Below are positions 36,760-46,298 of a stretch of DNA of 64,000 nucleotides, one piece after another (position 1 is the stretch's first letter; every line of letters starts with the position of its first letter). The DNA is from CAWABB01 sp963701735 (GTDB lineage Bacteria; Bacteroidota; Ignavibacteria; UBA10030; UBA6906). Position numbers and translations under genes: made by a program. The DNA is taken from positions 1 through 64,000 of the forward strand of contig CAVPBI010000022.1 in NCBI GenBank assembly GCA_963701735.1, in the 5' to 3' direction. The notes under the pieces are model-generated. The model was not told where the DNA came from. It made no database searches and saw only the letters and a list, made by a program, of their open reading frames with translations.

Positions 36760-38859
36760 ATGGACCGCCTCATCACAGCAATCCTCGCCATGACCACACT
36801 CGTCATATCCGGATGCACATCGCCAAAGAACCCCCTGCTCGAGGCCTGGAACACGCCGTTCGGGGTGCCACCCTTCTCCGAGATCGCAACCTCGCACTAC
36901 GTCCCCGCCTTCGATGAGGGCATGAAACTCCATCGCGAGGAGATTCAAGAGATAGCCGACAACCAGGACCCGGCTACATTCGAGAACACCATCGAAGCCC
37001 TCGACGGGAGCGGGAGCACGCTGACGCGTGTCAGCAACCTCTTCTTTGCGATGAACTCGTCCATGACAAATGACGGCATGCAGGCGGTCGCCAGGGAGCT
37101 TGCCCCCGTGCTGTCCAAACACAGAGACGAGATACTCCTGAACGACAGGCTCTTCCAACGCGTCAAGGCGGTCTACGACGCGCGAGACGGACTGTCCCTC
37201 ACCGACGAGCAGCGGATGCTCCTGACGAAAACCTACCGCCGGTTCGCACGGGGCGGCGCGCTCCTCGACGCGGCGAAGAAAGAGCAGCTCAAGACAATGA
37301 ATGAGGAGCTGTCGCTCCTGCAGGTGAAGTTCGGAGAACACACGCTGGCAGAGAACAACTCCTTCGAGCTGGTGATCGACAACACAGCCGACCTGGCCGG
37401 CCTGCCCGATGGCGTGATTGCCGCTGCAGCCGAAACGGCGAATGACCGCAACCATCCGGGGAAATGGGTGTTCACGCTCCACAAGCCGAGCATGATCCCC
37501 TTCCTGCAGTACGCCGACAACCGTGCGCTGCGGGAGAAAATCTATACCGGCTACATCAATCGCGGGAACCACAACGACACCCTCGACAACAAGGCGATCC
37601 TGTCCAGGATCATCGCGCTGCGCCAGCGGCGAGCCGGATTGCTCGGATATGCCAGCCACGCCGCCTACGTGCTGGACGAAAACATGGCGAAGGAGCCGAA
37701 GAACGTCTACGCGCTGCTGCAGCAGCTCTGGACTCCTGCATTGACCCGGTCAAAGGCCGAAGCGTATGACATGCAGAAGATCATCGACCGGGACAAGGGC
37801 GGTTTCAAGCTCGCCACCTGGGACTGGTGGTACTACGCGGAGAAGGTGAAGAAGGCGAAGTACGACCTGGACGAGACCATGCTCAGGCCGTACTTCGAGC
37901 TCAACCGCGTCCGTCAGGCCGTGTTCGACGTGGGGAGCAGGCTGTTCGGGATCCAGTTCGTCGAACGCACCGACCTGCCCAGGTACCACGAGGATGTCAA
38001 GGTATTCGAGGTGAAGGAGTCCACCGGCGAGCACATCGGCATCCTTTACGTCGACTACTTCCCGCGCCCGAGCAAAGAGGGCGGCGCATGGATGGGGAAC
38101 TTCCGGGACCAGTCGAAGCGGGACGGCAAGAGGATTGCCCCTGTCATTTACAATGTCGGCAACTTCACAAAACCGACGGGCGACACGCCATCACTGATCA
38201 GCACGGACGAGGTGAACACGCTCTTCCATGAATTCGGGCACGCGCTGCACGGGCTGCTATCGGACTGCACCTACGAAACGGTCTCTGGGACAAACGTGCC
38301 ATCGGACTTCGTGGAGCTGTGCTCGCAAATCATGGAAAACTGGGCCTTTGAGCCGGAGGTGCTGAAACAGTATGCACGGCACTACAAGACAGGCGAGGTG
38401 ATTCCGGACGAGCTCATCGAGAAAATCCGCCGCTCGGGGCAATTCAACCAGGGGTTCGAGACCGGGGAGTACCTCGCCGCCTCGTTCCTCGATATGGATT
38501 GGCACACCGCGGTCCTGCCGGACCAGATCGATGTGCTGGACTTCGAGGGCAAGTCAATGGCAACGATCGGGCTGATCCCGGAGATCGCGCCGCGGTATCG
38601 TAGCACCTACTTCAATCACATCTTCTCCGGGGGGTATTCCGCAGGCTACTACTCGTACATCTGGGCCGAGGTTCTGGATGCCGACGCCTTCCAGGCGTTC
38701 AAAGAGGCGGGCAACCTGTTTGATCCGGCGACAGCGAAGGCGTTCCGCGAGAACATACTCGCCCGCGGGGGGTCTGAGGAGGGAATGGTGCTGTACAAGA
38801 AGTTCCGCGGGAAGGAGCCGAGCATCGAGCCGCTGCTGGAGCGGCGTGGGCTCAAATAA
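36760..38859 (+). CDS. dcp: M3 family peptidyl-dipeptidase (Dcp-like) lipoprotein
   Basis: A 699-residue zinc metallopeptidase, normal for Dcp, which removes C-terminal dipeptides from peptides. The start at 36760 has AGAGGA 7 nt upstream; a signal with lipobox VISGC implies anchoring to an envelope membrane, unlike cytosolic E. coli Dcp. The catalytic motif HEFGHALH lies near residue 490, and the downstream Glu region SDFVELCSQIMENW and the family GGYSAGYYSYIWAEVLDADAF are intact. The reading frame stays open upstream of the start, but that part has no coding character. It ends eight bases inside the convergent DUF3788 gene. Confidence 0.93.
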   Translation: MDRLITAILAMTTLVISGCTSPKNPLLEAWNTPFGVPPFSEIATSHYVPAFDEGMKLHREEIQEIADNQDPATFENTIEALDGSGSTLTRVSNLFFAMNSSMTNDGMQAVARELAPVLSKHRDEILLNDRLFQRVKAVYDARDGLSLTDEQRMLLTKTYRRFARGGALLDAAKKEQLKTMNEELSLLQVKFGEHTLAENNSFELVIDNTADLAGLPDGVIAAAAETANDRNHPGKWVFTLHKPSMIPFLQYADNRALREKIYTGYINRGNHNDTLDNKAILSRIIALRQRRAGLLGYASHAAYVLDENMAKEPKNVYALLQQLWTPALTRSKAEAYDMQKIIDRDKGGFKLATWDWWYYAEKVKKAKYDLDETMLRPYFELNRVRQAVFDVGSRLFGIQFVERTDLPRYHEDVKVFEVKESTGEHIGILYVDYFPRPSKEGGAWMGNFRDQSKRDGKRIAPVIYNVGNFTKPTGDTPSLISTDEVNTLFHEFGHALHGLLSDCTYETVSGTNVPSDFVELCSQIMENWAFEPEVLKQYARHYKTGEVIPDELIEKIRRSGQFNQGFETGEYLAASFLDMDWHTAVLPDQIDVLDFEGKSMATIGLIPEIAPRYRSTYFNHIFSGGYSAGYYSYIWAEVLDADAFQAFKEAGNLFDPATAKAFRENILARGGSEEGMVLYKKFRGKEPSIEPLLERRGLK

Positions 38860-39259
38860 GGCTGGTCTTTATCGTGATGAGTTGCTTCGCGTATTCGACA
38901 TCCCGTCTGTTCTTGCAGAGGATTGTCAGGCCGCAGAGCTTGCCGTACCTCTTCCCGCTCCTGTACTGCCGCTTCAGCTCATCGGACAAGGAGCTCTGCG
39001 ATATCGCCGGTTCCGCTTTCTCGGTGAAGTAGAATGTGGTTCGAAAGGAACCCTCAACGATTGAAAGCCAGAAGATTGTCTTGGCCTTTCGCGATACCTT
39101 GAGGAGCCAGCGCTTGCCGTCCAGGTAGTATCTCCACTGTTCGGTGAAGTCCGGATGGTCCCGATGAATGGCTTCGAACAATAGGAGCCATAACGCCCTG
39201 GACTTGCCGATATGCGAGAAGATGATGTGTTCCGTGGGGAACTGATCCTTGTCTGTCAA
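38852..39259 (-). CDS. DUF3788 family protein
   Basis: A 135-residue soluble protein. It has the family pattern IGKSRALWLLLFEAIH, W-RYYLDGKRWLLKVSRKAKTIFWL, then FRTTFYFTEKAEPAI and a final LCGLTILCKNRRDVEYAKQLI. The start appears to be TTG at 39259 with GGAA upstream; no better ATG is available that keeps the conserved N-terminus. The function is unknown; members resemble a YdhG/DUF1801-like fold. The end overlaps the dcp end by eight bases. Confidence 0.8.
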   Translation of the reverse strand: MTDKDQFPTEHIIFSHIGKSRALWLLLFEAIHRDHPDFTEQWRYYLDGKRWLLKVSRKAKTIFWLSIVEGSFRTTFYFTEKAEPAISQSSLSDELKRQYRSGKRYGKLCGLTILCKNRRDVEYAKQLITIKTSLI

Positions 39260-39306
39260 AACGGGCTGTTCCAGTGCGAGCCCCCTATCCGGCTGTGTGT
39301 GTGTTC

Positions 39307-39687
39307 CTACTTGCCTCGAGTCTTCCCGGAGAACTCGATCAACTCGACGGGTGCACCATCGTCGACAATCATTGCGGCCCGTACGCCCGGCGAGGGCGAG
39401 CTGACTGCCCCAAGCAGGGTGTAGCCCTTGAGTGCCTCCTCAAGATTGTCCACCTCGAATGCAACATGAGGGACAGTCCGCACCAGTTCATGAACCTGAC
39501 AGTCAGGCTCAAACCGCATCCATTCGATGCCAAACGGACTCACATCGAATCCGCGCACAAATAGCTTCAGGTGTTCAAGATGCTGCTCGTCCGGATGGGC
39601 ATCCGTTGTCGGAATCCCCACGTGGTGGTAGCGCCAGCCGAACTGTGAGATCGCAGCCGGCGGCTCATTGTCGCGTCGCTTGATCAC
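39307..39687 (-). CDS. VOC-superfamily (glyoxalase-like) protein
   Basis: A 126-residue single-domain protein. The start is GTG at 39687 with GGAGG six bases upstream. It contains YHHVGIPT at the N-terminus (first metal-ligand His of the VOC fold), PHVAFEVDNLEEAL in the second half, and APVELIEFSG with the terminal Glu ligand. It could be an isomerase or lyase, or a non-catalytic binder; the substrate is unknown. It lies on the same strand after the DUF362 gene with an 87-bp gap. Confidence 0.75.
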   Translation of the reverse strand: MIKRRDNEPPAAISQFGWRYHHVGIPTTDAHPDEQHLEHLKLFVRGFDVSPFGIEWMRFEPDCQVHELVRTVPHVAFEVDNLEEALKGYTLLGAVSSPSPGVRAAMIVDDGAPVELIEFSGKTRGK

Positions 39688-39774
39688 TACACGCCTCCTG
39701 ACCCGGTCGAACGTCCATGCAGCATCGCGGGTTCTCTGGCCAATGCGGCCGTGGCTCCCGCAACGTCTCCTTCC

Positions 39775-40662
39775 TCAAATCAGGACCTCGTCCTTCCAGC
39801 CAAGCCTGACGATCTCGATCCGGCTCAGATCGGCTACCCCGACGCCATGCTTCTCCTCCGCCGCGCGAATATGCTTCGCCGGCGGACGCATGGGGGAGTC
39901 GTCTTTAAAGTACAACCGCCGCTTCGCTTCGATGATGCCGAGCCCTACGGCATCGACCGCCACCGGATCGGTCCCGACGAGCATCCCGCGGTACGGCCAG
40001 ATGAACTCTTTGTCGAAGTGGTGCGGGGCGAGGCAGTGGAATTGAGGCGTGAGCATCACGAGGACATTCAGCCGCGTCTTTCCCTTCACCGCCGGCAGGT
40101 TCCAGAGAGCCCCGAGGTCAATGCACGAGTCAGGGTGATAATCCGGCGGGCTGGGCGAGAACATGATGTAGTTCTTCAGGCAGCCACCAACCCCTGACCA
40201 TGCGTGTGCCCGCATCGGGCGCGCGTTGATCAGGGCCGTCGCGTTCGTGAAGATCGGATTCGACAGCACTCCCCGGTCGTCAATCGCAATACTCTCTTTG
40301 TTCACCCCCGCATCAACGAGCCTCGCACGCATCGCCCCTTCCAGTTCCGTGGGTGTGCGAAGGTTCTTCCATACATTTGTTTTGATCCCCACAACATCCG
40401 ACGGCTTGACGATGCCCCGCCATGCGCCCGCCGGATCGTTCGCCCCCGTGAGGGCCACGATCGCCTCGTCGAACATCTGCTCCAGGATCTTTCGATTCAG
40501 CGTGCCGGAGCCGTCCAACACGCCCTCGTGCCGCACCAGGACGACCCTCGCTGTGGCTTTCTTCTGGGCGTGCCCGGGCAGGGGCAGCCCGGCAGTGGCA
40601 ACGAGGGCGGCAGCACCGGTCTGTCTGAGAAAGTCCCTCCGAGTAATCATATCCCTGGTCAT
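39775..40662 (-). CDS. DUF362 domain protein with Tat signal
   Basis: A 295-residue exported protein. The start at 40662 overlaps the preceding stop (ATGA) and has GAGG 5 nt upstream. A twin-arginine signal, ITRRDFLRQTGAAALVATAG, ends at GHAQ. The DUF362 core carries DVVGIKTNVWKNL, IAIDDRGV, HAWSGVGGCLKNYIMF and GTDPVAVDAVGLGII. Tat export suggests a folded or cofactor-bearing protein. It is coupled to the DUF6599 gene, a pairing that implies a joint process. Its reaction is unknown. Confidence 0.82.
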   Translation of the reverse strand: MTRDMITRRDFLRQTGAAALVATAGLPLPGHAQKKATARVVLVRHEGVLDGSGTLNRKILEQMFDEAIVALTGANDPAGAWRGIVKPSDVVGIKTNVWKNLRTPTELEGAMRARLVDAGVNKESIAIDDRGVLSNPIFTNATALINARPMRAHAWSGVGGCLKNYIMFSPSPPDYHPDSCIDLGALWNLPAVKGKTRLNVLVMLTPQFHCLAPHHFDKEFIWPYRGMLVGTDPVAVDAVGLGIIEAKRRLYFKDDSPMRPPAKHIRAAEEKHGVGVADLSRIEIVRLGWKDEVLI

Positions 40663-41537
40663 GGCAACCTCGTCGTGACTGACGTGATGGCATCCGCCGC
40701 GTGCTGCCTTGTCACAGCGTCAAACACCGCAACAATATGGTTTCCCCTCTTCACGCAGGCGCTCCACTTCCCGTTCTCGGTCCTCACAAACCCGGGCTCT
40801 GTTGCGTCAGGCATCAGATGGGTCAGCACACTCAGATGCGCGGAATCGGCATGCTCGCCGGAAGGGTATGCGGCGAGGAGAAGATGACTTCCGTCGCTTT
40901 TCATCCGCACAAGGACAGCTTCCGTGCTGTCGTCGAGAAGAAAGAGATTCCCGTCGGAAACGTAGAAATGCGTGTTCAGGATTTCGTGCCTGTAGAAGTA
41001 GCGAAGCGATGGAGGATCGTACGCACCCTCGGGCATGCGGCGGAGGATCTCTGGCTTCCCTCCGTCCTTCCCGATTGCCTCCGCAATCCCCTTTCCGATT
41101 GCGAGCACCGCCCTGGTCGCCTCTTCGTTCTCATTGTCGATCCTGACGTAGACGCAGTACCGATCCCTCCAGAAACAGAGCAGTCCGTTCTTGTACTCGC
41201 CCTCCTGACCGATCGGAACCGCTGGTCCCCTCCCCTGCAGATACGAATAGACCCCGAACGCATTCCACGAGGAACCCATGTCGAAGATCTCGACGAGGAT
41301 CTCTTCCTGTCCGGGCCGGGCATATCGCTGTACCAGGACGCTGTCGAAGTTGTACGCGAGGTACACTTCTCCTGCGCCGTCGATGTATGTGAAGATCTCC
41401 CTTCGGCGATAGATGCGCGCGGGCTCCGAAGGCGTCCATTGCTGGACTGATGGCGGAAGCAAGCGCTCCATCACAGCCGGTGTCGGGGCGTCTGGGGAGA
41501 TCATAGATATGAGGACGAGCAGTGCGAAGGGCACCAT
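40659..41537 (-). CDS. DUF6599-like exported protein
   Basis: A 292-residue protein with a short hydrophobic N-terminus (FALLVLISMISP). Motifs YIDGAGEVYLAYNF, SSWNAFGVYSYLQGRG and YCVYVRIDNENEEA match the DUF6599 pattern as I recall it. The stop overlaps the DUF362 start by ATGA, so the two are translationally coupled. No catalytic residues are assigned. GAGGGATC precedes the start at short spacing. Confidence 0.7.
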   Translation of the reverse strand: MVPFALLVLISMISPDAPTPAVMERLLPPSVQQWTPSEPARIYRRREIFTYIDGAGEVYLAYNFDSVLVQRYARPGQEEILVEIFDMGSSWNAFGVYSYLQGRGPAVPIGQEGEYKNGLLCFWRDRYCVYVRIDNENEEATRAVLAIGKGIAEAIGKDGGKPEILRRMPEGAYDPPSLRYFYRHEILNTHFYVSDGNLFLLDDSTEAVLVRMKSDGSHLLLAAYPSGEHADSAHLSVLTHLMPDATEPGFVRTENGKWSACVKRGNHIVAVFDAVTRQHAADAITSVTTRLP

Positions 41538-41787
41538 GATCCCTCAGGCATGTGCTTGATGAGGACCGATCTGGAGTACCGTATTGATGCATCTGTCATT
41601 GTGGCCTCGGCGTGGTGTAGGCGTGCGGCCGTCGGCGATGCACCCCCCCTTGTCAGGGTGGGTGCGGAAGGCGTGAAGAAAGACGCGTTGCACGAGCGCC
41701 GCGCCACGAATCACGTACTACTCTGCCCCATCGACACGGCCGATTGGCGGAAGTCCCGGGCTCCTTTCTTGTCTTCCCACGACATGC

Positions 41788-42627
41788 TCAGCGCGCCATC
41801 GCCCGCGCTTTCTCCAGGATGCCCGGCCGCGCGGTCTCCATCATCTCCCGGAAATCTTCGTATCTCAACGTCCGCTGCTCGAACGTCCTCTTCCCGAGCG
41901 CGCCCAGGAAACGCCGCTCGAACTCCCCGAAGTACGACCCGTAGATATGGTAGCTGTCCGCCAGATGGCAGTATCTCCCCAGCGTAACCTGCCGTCCTAT
42001 CTTCGAAGACACGTTTTCCGCGATCTGTTTCTGAAGCTGAACAAGCGCGAAGATGTTCATGAAGGCCGCCTTGTATGCGTCGTTCGAACGGAAGCGGACG
42101 TTCATGCTGAGCACCGGGACACCTTCCTCCTCGATGATCCGACACCAGATGCTCTGCAGGCACGGGGGATCGTAACACTCGTTGTCCTCCCACACCTTCC
42201 AGGTGATGGACTGCGCCCGACGGGTATGGGGGGCCTCCGCGAGCTTCTTGACCATCGCGCCAATCTGGTCCACCGGCGCGATGTTGGGCGAGCGGTACTT
42301 GAACAGCCGCTCATGGTAGGTGTACTCCCACCGCGTATCCGATGGATCGTCCGCCTTACGCACCAGGTGGTCCTTGATGCCCTCGCACACTTCCATCGTG
42401 TATTCCTGAAGGTCCTCCGGGCCCCCCGGGAAATCCTTGTGAATCATCGGTTCCTTCATCGGGTCCAGGATTGTGATGACCATGGTCGCGTCGATGCTCG
42501 GCGGATCGTCGGGCTTGTCGTACTGGGTCTTGATCCGACACCCGTTCTTGTGCAATTCAATCAGCGAGTCTTCCCAGGCCCTGGAAATGCAGTCGCCTTC
42601 GACATGGAGAACCGGAATCCCTTGCAT
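41788..42627 (-). CDS. Thymidylate synthase-family protein, archaeal type (copy 1, intact)
   Basis: 279 residues from MQGIPVLHVEGDCISRAW. The order of motifs matches the archaeal/methanogen branch of the ThyA fold: IKTQYDKPDDPPSIDATM, MIHKDFPGGPEDLQEY, YTYHERLFKYRSP, TRRAQSITWKVW, the nucleophile Cys in PPCLQSIWCRI, VRFRSNDAYKAAFMNIFAL, and GRYCHLADSYHIYGSYF. It probably methylates dUMP (or a related pyrimidine) with a folate cofactor. GGGAG precedes the start. It is last in the three-gene unit after GH2, an odd partnership. Its stop codon falls exactly on the duplication boundary. Confidence 0.82.
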   Translation of the reverse strand: MQGIPVLHVEGDCISRAWEDSLIELHKNGCRIKTQYDKPDDPPSIDATMVITILDPMKEPMIHKDFPGGPEDLQEYTMEVCEGIKDHLVRKADDPSDTRWEYTYHERLFKYRSPNIAPVDQIGAMVKKLAEAPHTRRAQSITWKVWEDNECYDPPCLQSIWCRIIEEEGVPVLSMNVRFRSNDAYKAAFMNIFALVQLQKQIAENVSSKIGRQVTLGRYCHLADSYHIYGSYFGEFERRFLGALGKRTFEQRTLRYEDFREMMETARPGILEKARAMAR

Positions 42628-42686
42628 AGAGCATTGCTCCCGAAAAGACTGTGAAGGAAAGAAGCCGTCGTACCTGACCCGCGCCG

Positions 42687-45131
42687 CTATTCGGCGGACC
42701 GGGACTCGATCTCGACGGACGCCTCCTGCAGACCCGCCGACCGGGCCCGCACGGTGATGTTTCCCGCCGCTTCGCTGGACTGGATGACCGCCAGGCACAG
42801 ACCGTTGAAGGCTTTGCGAGATGAGGCTACAAATGGCTCATGACTGGTCTGGAGTCCATTGTCCACGCCAATCACCTTCCCCTCCCCCGCCACTTCGAAC
42901 GTCACGAGATTCTCCGCGTGCGGAACGAGGGTCCCCGCCTCATCCAGGACCTTCACCGTGATGAACGCGAGATCCCTCCCGTCGGCCACAATCCCGGTTC
43001 TGTCCGCCTCCAGCAGTATCTTCGCCGGCGCGCCTGCGGTTTTCACCTCACGCACCAGCGGCTCTTTCCCGGCCCTGTGCCCGACGGCCTTCAGCGCCCC
43101 TGCCGCGAACGGCACTTCCCACGCAAGATGAAGATCGTCCCCGGCCTTTGCCTTCGTTCCGTACGATGTTCCATTCAAAAAGAGCTCGACGCTGTCGCAG
43201 TTCGTGTACGCCCACACATCGACCGTGTCGCCAGCAGCCCAGTTCCAGTGCGGCAGCAGGTGCAGCACGGGCGCGTCCGTCCACTCGCTTTGATACATGT
43301 AATAAGAGTCTTTCGGGAATCCGGCAAGATCAACGATCCCGAAGTACGAGCTCCGCGCGGGCCAGGGGTACGGGGTGGGCTCGCCCAGGTAGTCGAAGCC
43401 CGTCCAGATGAACATCCCGGACAGGAACGCGTGCTTCTTCACAACCTTCCACGTCTCCTCGTGTGTGGAGCCCCAGGGTGCGCTGCAGTTGTCGTATGAC
43501 GAACAGGTGAGGTCCGGATTGCCATCGCTAAACGGCCTGTCCCAGTACGTCGGCCACCTGCGAACGCTGTCCGCCGGCGTGTCGTACTTCCCGCGTGAGG
43601 CAAGCGCAGAGGTCGTTTCGCTGCCAATGAACAGCTTACCCGGAAATCGCTGCGGGAACCCCTCAAACTTTTCGTGGGCGTAATTGTACCCGATCAGGTC
43701 CAGAGCCCCGGATCTGATCACAGGGTTCACCGTTTCCTGGTTGTTGCACCCTGCCGTGATGGGACGGGTCGGATCGATCTTCCTGATGACGGCCGCAAGC
43801 TCGCGGGCGATGACCGCTCCGCTGCTGTCCTTCGGATCCCACTGCTCCGGGACCTCGTTCCCGATGCTCCAGATGAACACGCTCGGATGGTTGCGGTCCC
43901 GATAGACCATATCCTCAAGGTCCCGAACGTGCCACGCATCCCAGTCCAGCGAGTAGTCAAATGTCGTCTTCGGCTTCTTCCACATATCGAACGCCTCGTC
44001 CATCACGACGAAGCCCATCCTGTCGCAGAGATCAAGAAGTTCCGGGGCCGGGGGATTGTGCGACGTGCGGATAGCGTTCACCCCCATGGCCTTCAGGATT
44101 TCCAGCTGGCGTTCGAGCGCCCGGTGGTTGACCGCAGCCCCGAGGCAGCCGAGGTCGTGGTGGTTGCACACGCCCTTGATCTTGACCTGCCGCCCGTTGA
44201 GGATGAACCCGCTGTCGTTGTCGAAGCGGAACGCCCGGATGCCGAACATGGTGGCCTGCTCGTCGAACACCTGCCCGTCGTGCTCGACGCGCGTGATCGC
44301 CCGCATCAGGCGGGGGTGCTCGATGCTCCAGAGGTCGGGGTTCCCGATCATGAAGGTCTGGGCGATTTCGCAGACCGAATCTCCTCGCACCTCGCAGTTC
44401 GCCTCTGCCCGGGCAACCGTCTCTCCAGCCTCGTTCTCCAGGGCGGTGATGACCCTGAGAGGACGGTCCTGAGGGAAGCGATTGCGGACCCTGGTGCTGA
44501 CCGAGACTGTAGCCGATTCCGTTGAGACGCCAGGCGTTGTGATGGACGTTCCCCGGTGATCCACATGGAGCTTTTCCGTCCGCACCAGCCATACATTTCT
44601 ATAGATGCCTGAACCGGAGTACCATCGGGAATTGGGCTGCCGGGAGTTGTCAACCTTCACTGCGAGGCTGTTGGGCTCGGAGCCGTATTTCAGAAGCGGG
44701 GTCAGCTCGTACCTGAAAGAGCTGTACCCGTATGGCCGCTTCCCCAGGTAGTGGCCGTTGATCCAGACTTCGCTGTTCCTGTAGACTCCATCAAACTCGA
44801 TGAAGACCAGCTTGCTCGAATCTGAGGCAGGCATGTTGAACGACTTCCGGTACCACCCGATCCCGCCGGGCAAAGCACCCCCGTTGTGGCCGGCAGGATT
44901 GCCGGCGCTGAACTCGCCCTCGATGCTCCAGTCGTGCGGGAGGCGAAGCCTCCGCCAGCCGGAATCGTCCACGGCAGGGTCCTGGCCGTTCGAGACGTCT
45001 CCCAGGTGAAACTTCCAGTTCTTTCCGAAGTCTTCCGCTGCGCGGATGTCTGACGGGGGGGCGGAGCATGCAATCATCAGAAGTGCCATGGGTGTCAGCA
45101 GGAGGACGAAAGCCACAAAGGCCTGTTTCAC
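42687..45131 (-). CDS. GH2 family beta-galactosidase-like lipoprotein (copy 1, intact)
   Basis: 814 residues starting at GTG 45131, with AAGGAAGG upstream and a signal leading to lipobox MIAC. It has a sugar-binding N-domain (NWKFHLGD, LPHDWSIEGEF), an immunoglobulin-like domain and the TIM barrel with GVCNHHDLG, the acid/base Glu in WSIGNEV (about 426) and the nucleophile Glu in GSETTS (about 505). Bacterial-Ig-like C-terminal domains follow (about 640-814). It releases terminal beta-galactosyl or related residues at the cell envelope. It sits between the reductase and the thymidylate synthase genes. Confidence 0.9.
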   Translation of the reverse strand: MKQAFVAFVLLLTPMALLMIACSAPPSDIRAAEDFGKNWKFHLGDVSNGQDPAVDDSGWRRLRLPHDWSIEGEFSAGNPAGHNGGALPGGIGWYRKSFNMPASDSSKLVFIEFDGVYRNSEVWINGHYLGKRPYGYSSFRYELTPLLKYGSEPNSLAVKVDNSRQPNSRWYSGSGIYRNVWLVRTEKLHVDHRGTSITTPGVSTESATVSVSTRVRNRFPQDRPLRVITALENEAGETVARAEANCEVRGDSVCEIAQTFMIGNPDLWSIEHPRLMRAITRVEHDGQVFDEQATMFGIRAFRFDNDSGFILNGRQVKIKGVCNHHDLGCLGAAVNHRALERQLEILKAMGVNAIRTSHNPPAPELLDLCDRMGFVVMDEAFDMWKKPKTTFDYSLDWDAWHVRDLEDMVYRDRNHPSVFIWSIGNEVPEQWDPKDSSGAVIARELAAVIRKIDPTRPITAGCNNQETVNPVIRSGALDLIGYNYAHEKFEGFPQRFPGKLFIGSETTSALASRGKYDTPADSVRRWPTYWDRPFSDGNPDLTCSSYDNCSAPWGSTHEETWKVVKKHAFLSGMFIWTGFDYLGEPTPYPWPARSSYFGIVDLAGFPKDSYYMYQSEWTDAPVLHLLPHWNWAAGDTVDVWAYTNCDSVELFLNGTSYGTKAKAGDDLHLAWEVPFAAGALKAVGHRAGKEPLVREVKTAGAPAKILLEADRTGIVADGRDLAFITVKVLDEAGTLVPHAENLVTFEVAGEGKVIGVDNGLQTSHEPFVASSRKAFNGLCLAVIQSSEAAGNITVRARSAGLQEASVEIESRSAE

Positions 45132-45216
45132 TGTGCGATTTCCTTCCTTGCGGACGGGTACCCCGCTCCACCGCCTGTCGGATGATGGACTCGAAGCAGG
45201 GAGACGTGGCAGGATA

Positions 45217-46172
45217 TCATGAATGGAACAGTGGCATCATCCCCTCGGTGCCGGCGAGGATCTTCTCGCGTTCATCTCCAGCCAGGGGTTCGAACTCAGC
45301 CGCGAGGTTTACTGCAAGCCTGTACAGACGAATGTCCCCCGGCGGGACCGCAGCCGTGATATCTTCGCTGAGCGTGAAGCGCACCGCCTTCCGCGCCTCT
45401 TCCAGCGCATCGATCGGCTGGTACCAGGCCTTCGGGTAATTCTTCTCGATGCCTTCCGGCCACGGCCCGCGCGCGAGCATCTTGAGAGCAAGCCGTGCGA
45501 CCCCCTTTTTTCTTGCGTGTTCCATAATGGCCGGCCCGAAGTTGCCGCGGGCAACACAGACCAGGTTGCACGGAAAGAGAATCGAGTCGAACGCAAACCG
45601 GTCCATCATCGCGAGGGCCGCGGTCTCCGAATGTGCAGAGAACCCGATATACCTGATCGTGCCTGCCTCGCGCGCCTTCACGAATGTCTCGAGCGCCCCG
45701 CCGGGGGCAAAGATCCGTTCGACTTCCTCCGTCTTCGTCACGGCGTGGAACTGATACAGGTCAAGGTGGTCGGTCTTCAATCGCTTGAGTGAGGCGTTCA
45801 ACTCCGCCTCCGATCCCCTGGCATCCCGCTCCATCGTCTTGCACGCGAGAAAGACGTTCTTCCGGTGCGGAGCGAGCGCCGGCCCGAGCTTCTCCTCCGC
45901 CTCCCCCCGCCGTACGACGGAGCTACGTCGAAGTAGTTGATGCTCCCGTCGACGGCTTCGGCAACCACCCTGTTCGCTTCGTGCTGGTCCATCCCCATGA
46001 TGACGATGGCCCCAAAACCAACAATCGAGAGGTCGATGTCGTCCTTATAGCGCCGCCGGGGAAGCGGGGCTTGCAGAGGCCGGTTGATCATGGCTGTGAG
46101 GAGTCTGTTGTTCCGGGATTGGGCGAATATGCCGGCAAGGGCGGATGCAGCCAGAAAATTCCGTCGTTTCAT
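45217..46172 (-). CDS. Tat-exported aldo/keto reductase (copy 1, frameshifted)
   Basis: An NAD(P)H-dependent reductase family protein of about 318 residues when joined. The Tat-type N-terminus MKRRNFLAASALAGIFAQ is intact here. Catalytic residues of the family are seen across the two frames: Asp and Tyr in YFDVAPSYGGG, Lys in ACKTM, His in YQFHAV. The break is near 45912: CCCCCC here versus CCCCACC in copy 2, a loss of one A, which shifts the frame after GGG. The final part runs to GMMPLFHS. It is first in the unit, followed by GH2. Confidence 0.82.
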
Positions 46173-46229
46173 TGTCAGGCTCGCGGGGCAGGTTCAGAGG
46201 GACATACGGGAACGAAAACTCCCGCCCCG

Positions 46230-46258
46230 AAGTTACGGAATGAAAGAGGAACCTTCAA
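46230..46258 (-). promoter_or_regulatory. Candidate promoter of duplicated unit, copy 1
   Basis: TTGAAG and TAACTT with a 17-bp spacer on the minus strand, about 58 bp before the reductase start. The copy-2 counterpart is identical in both hexamers. Confidence 0.4.
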
Positions 46259-46298
46259 ATATTCGAAAGACCTCGTTGCAGGCTACACGATTCGCTTC

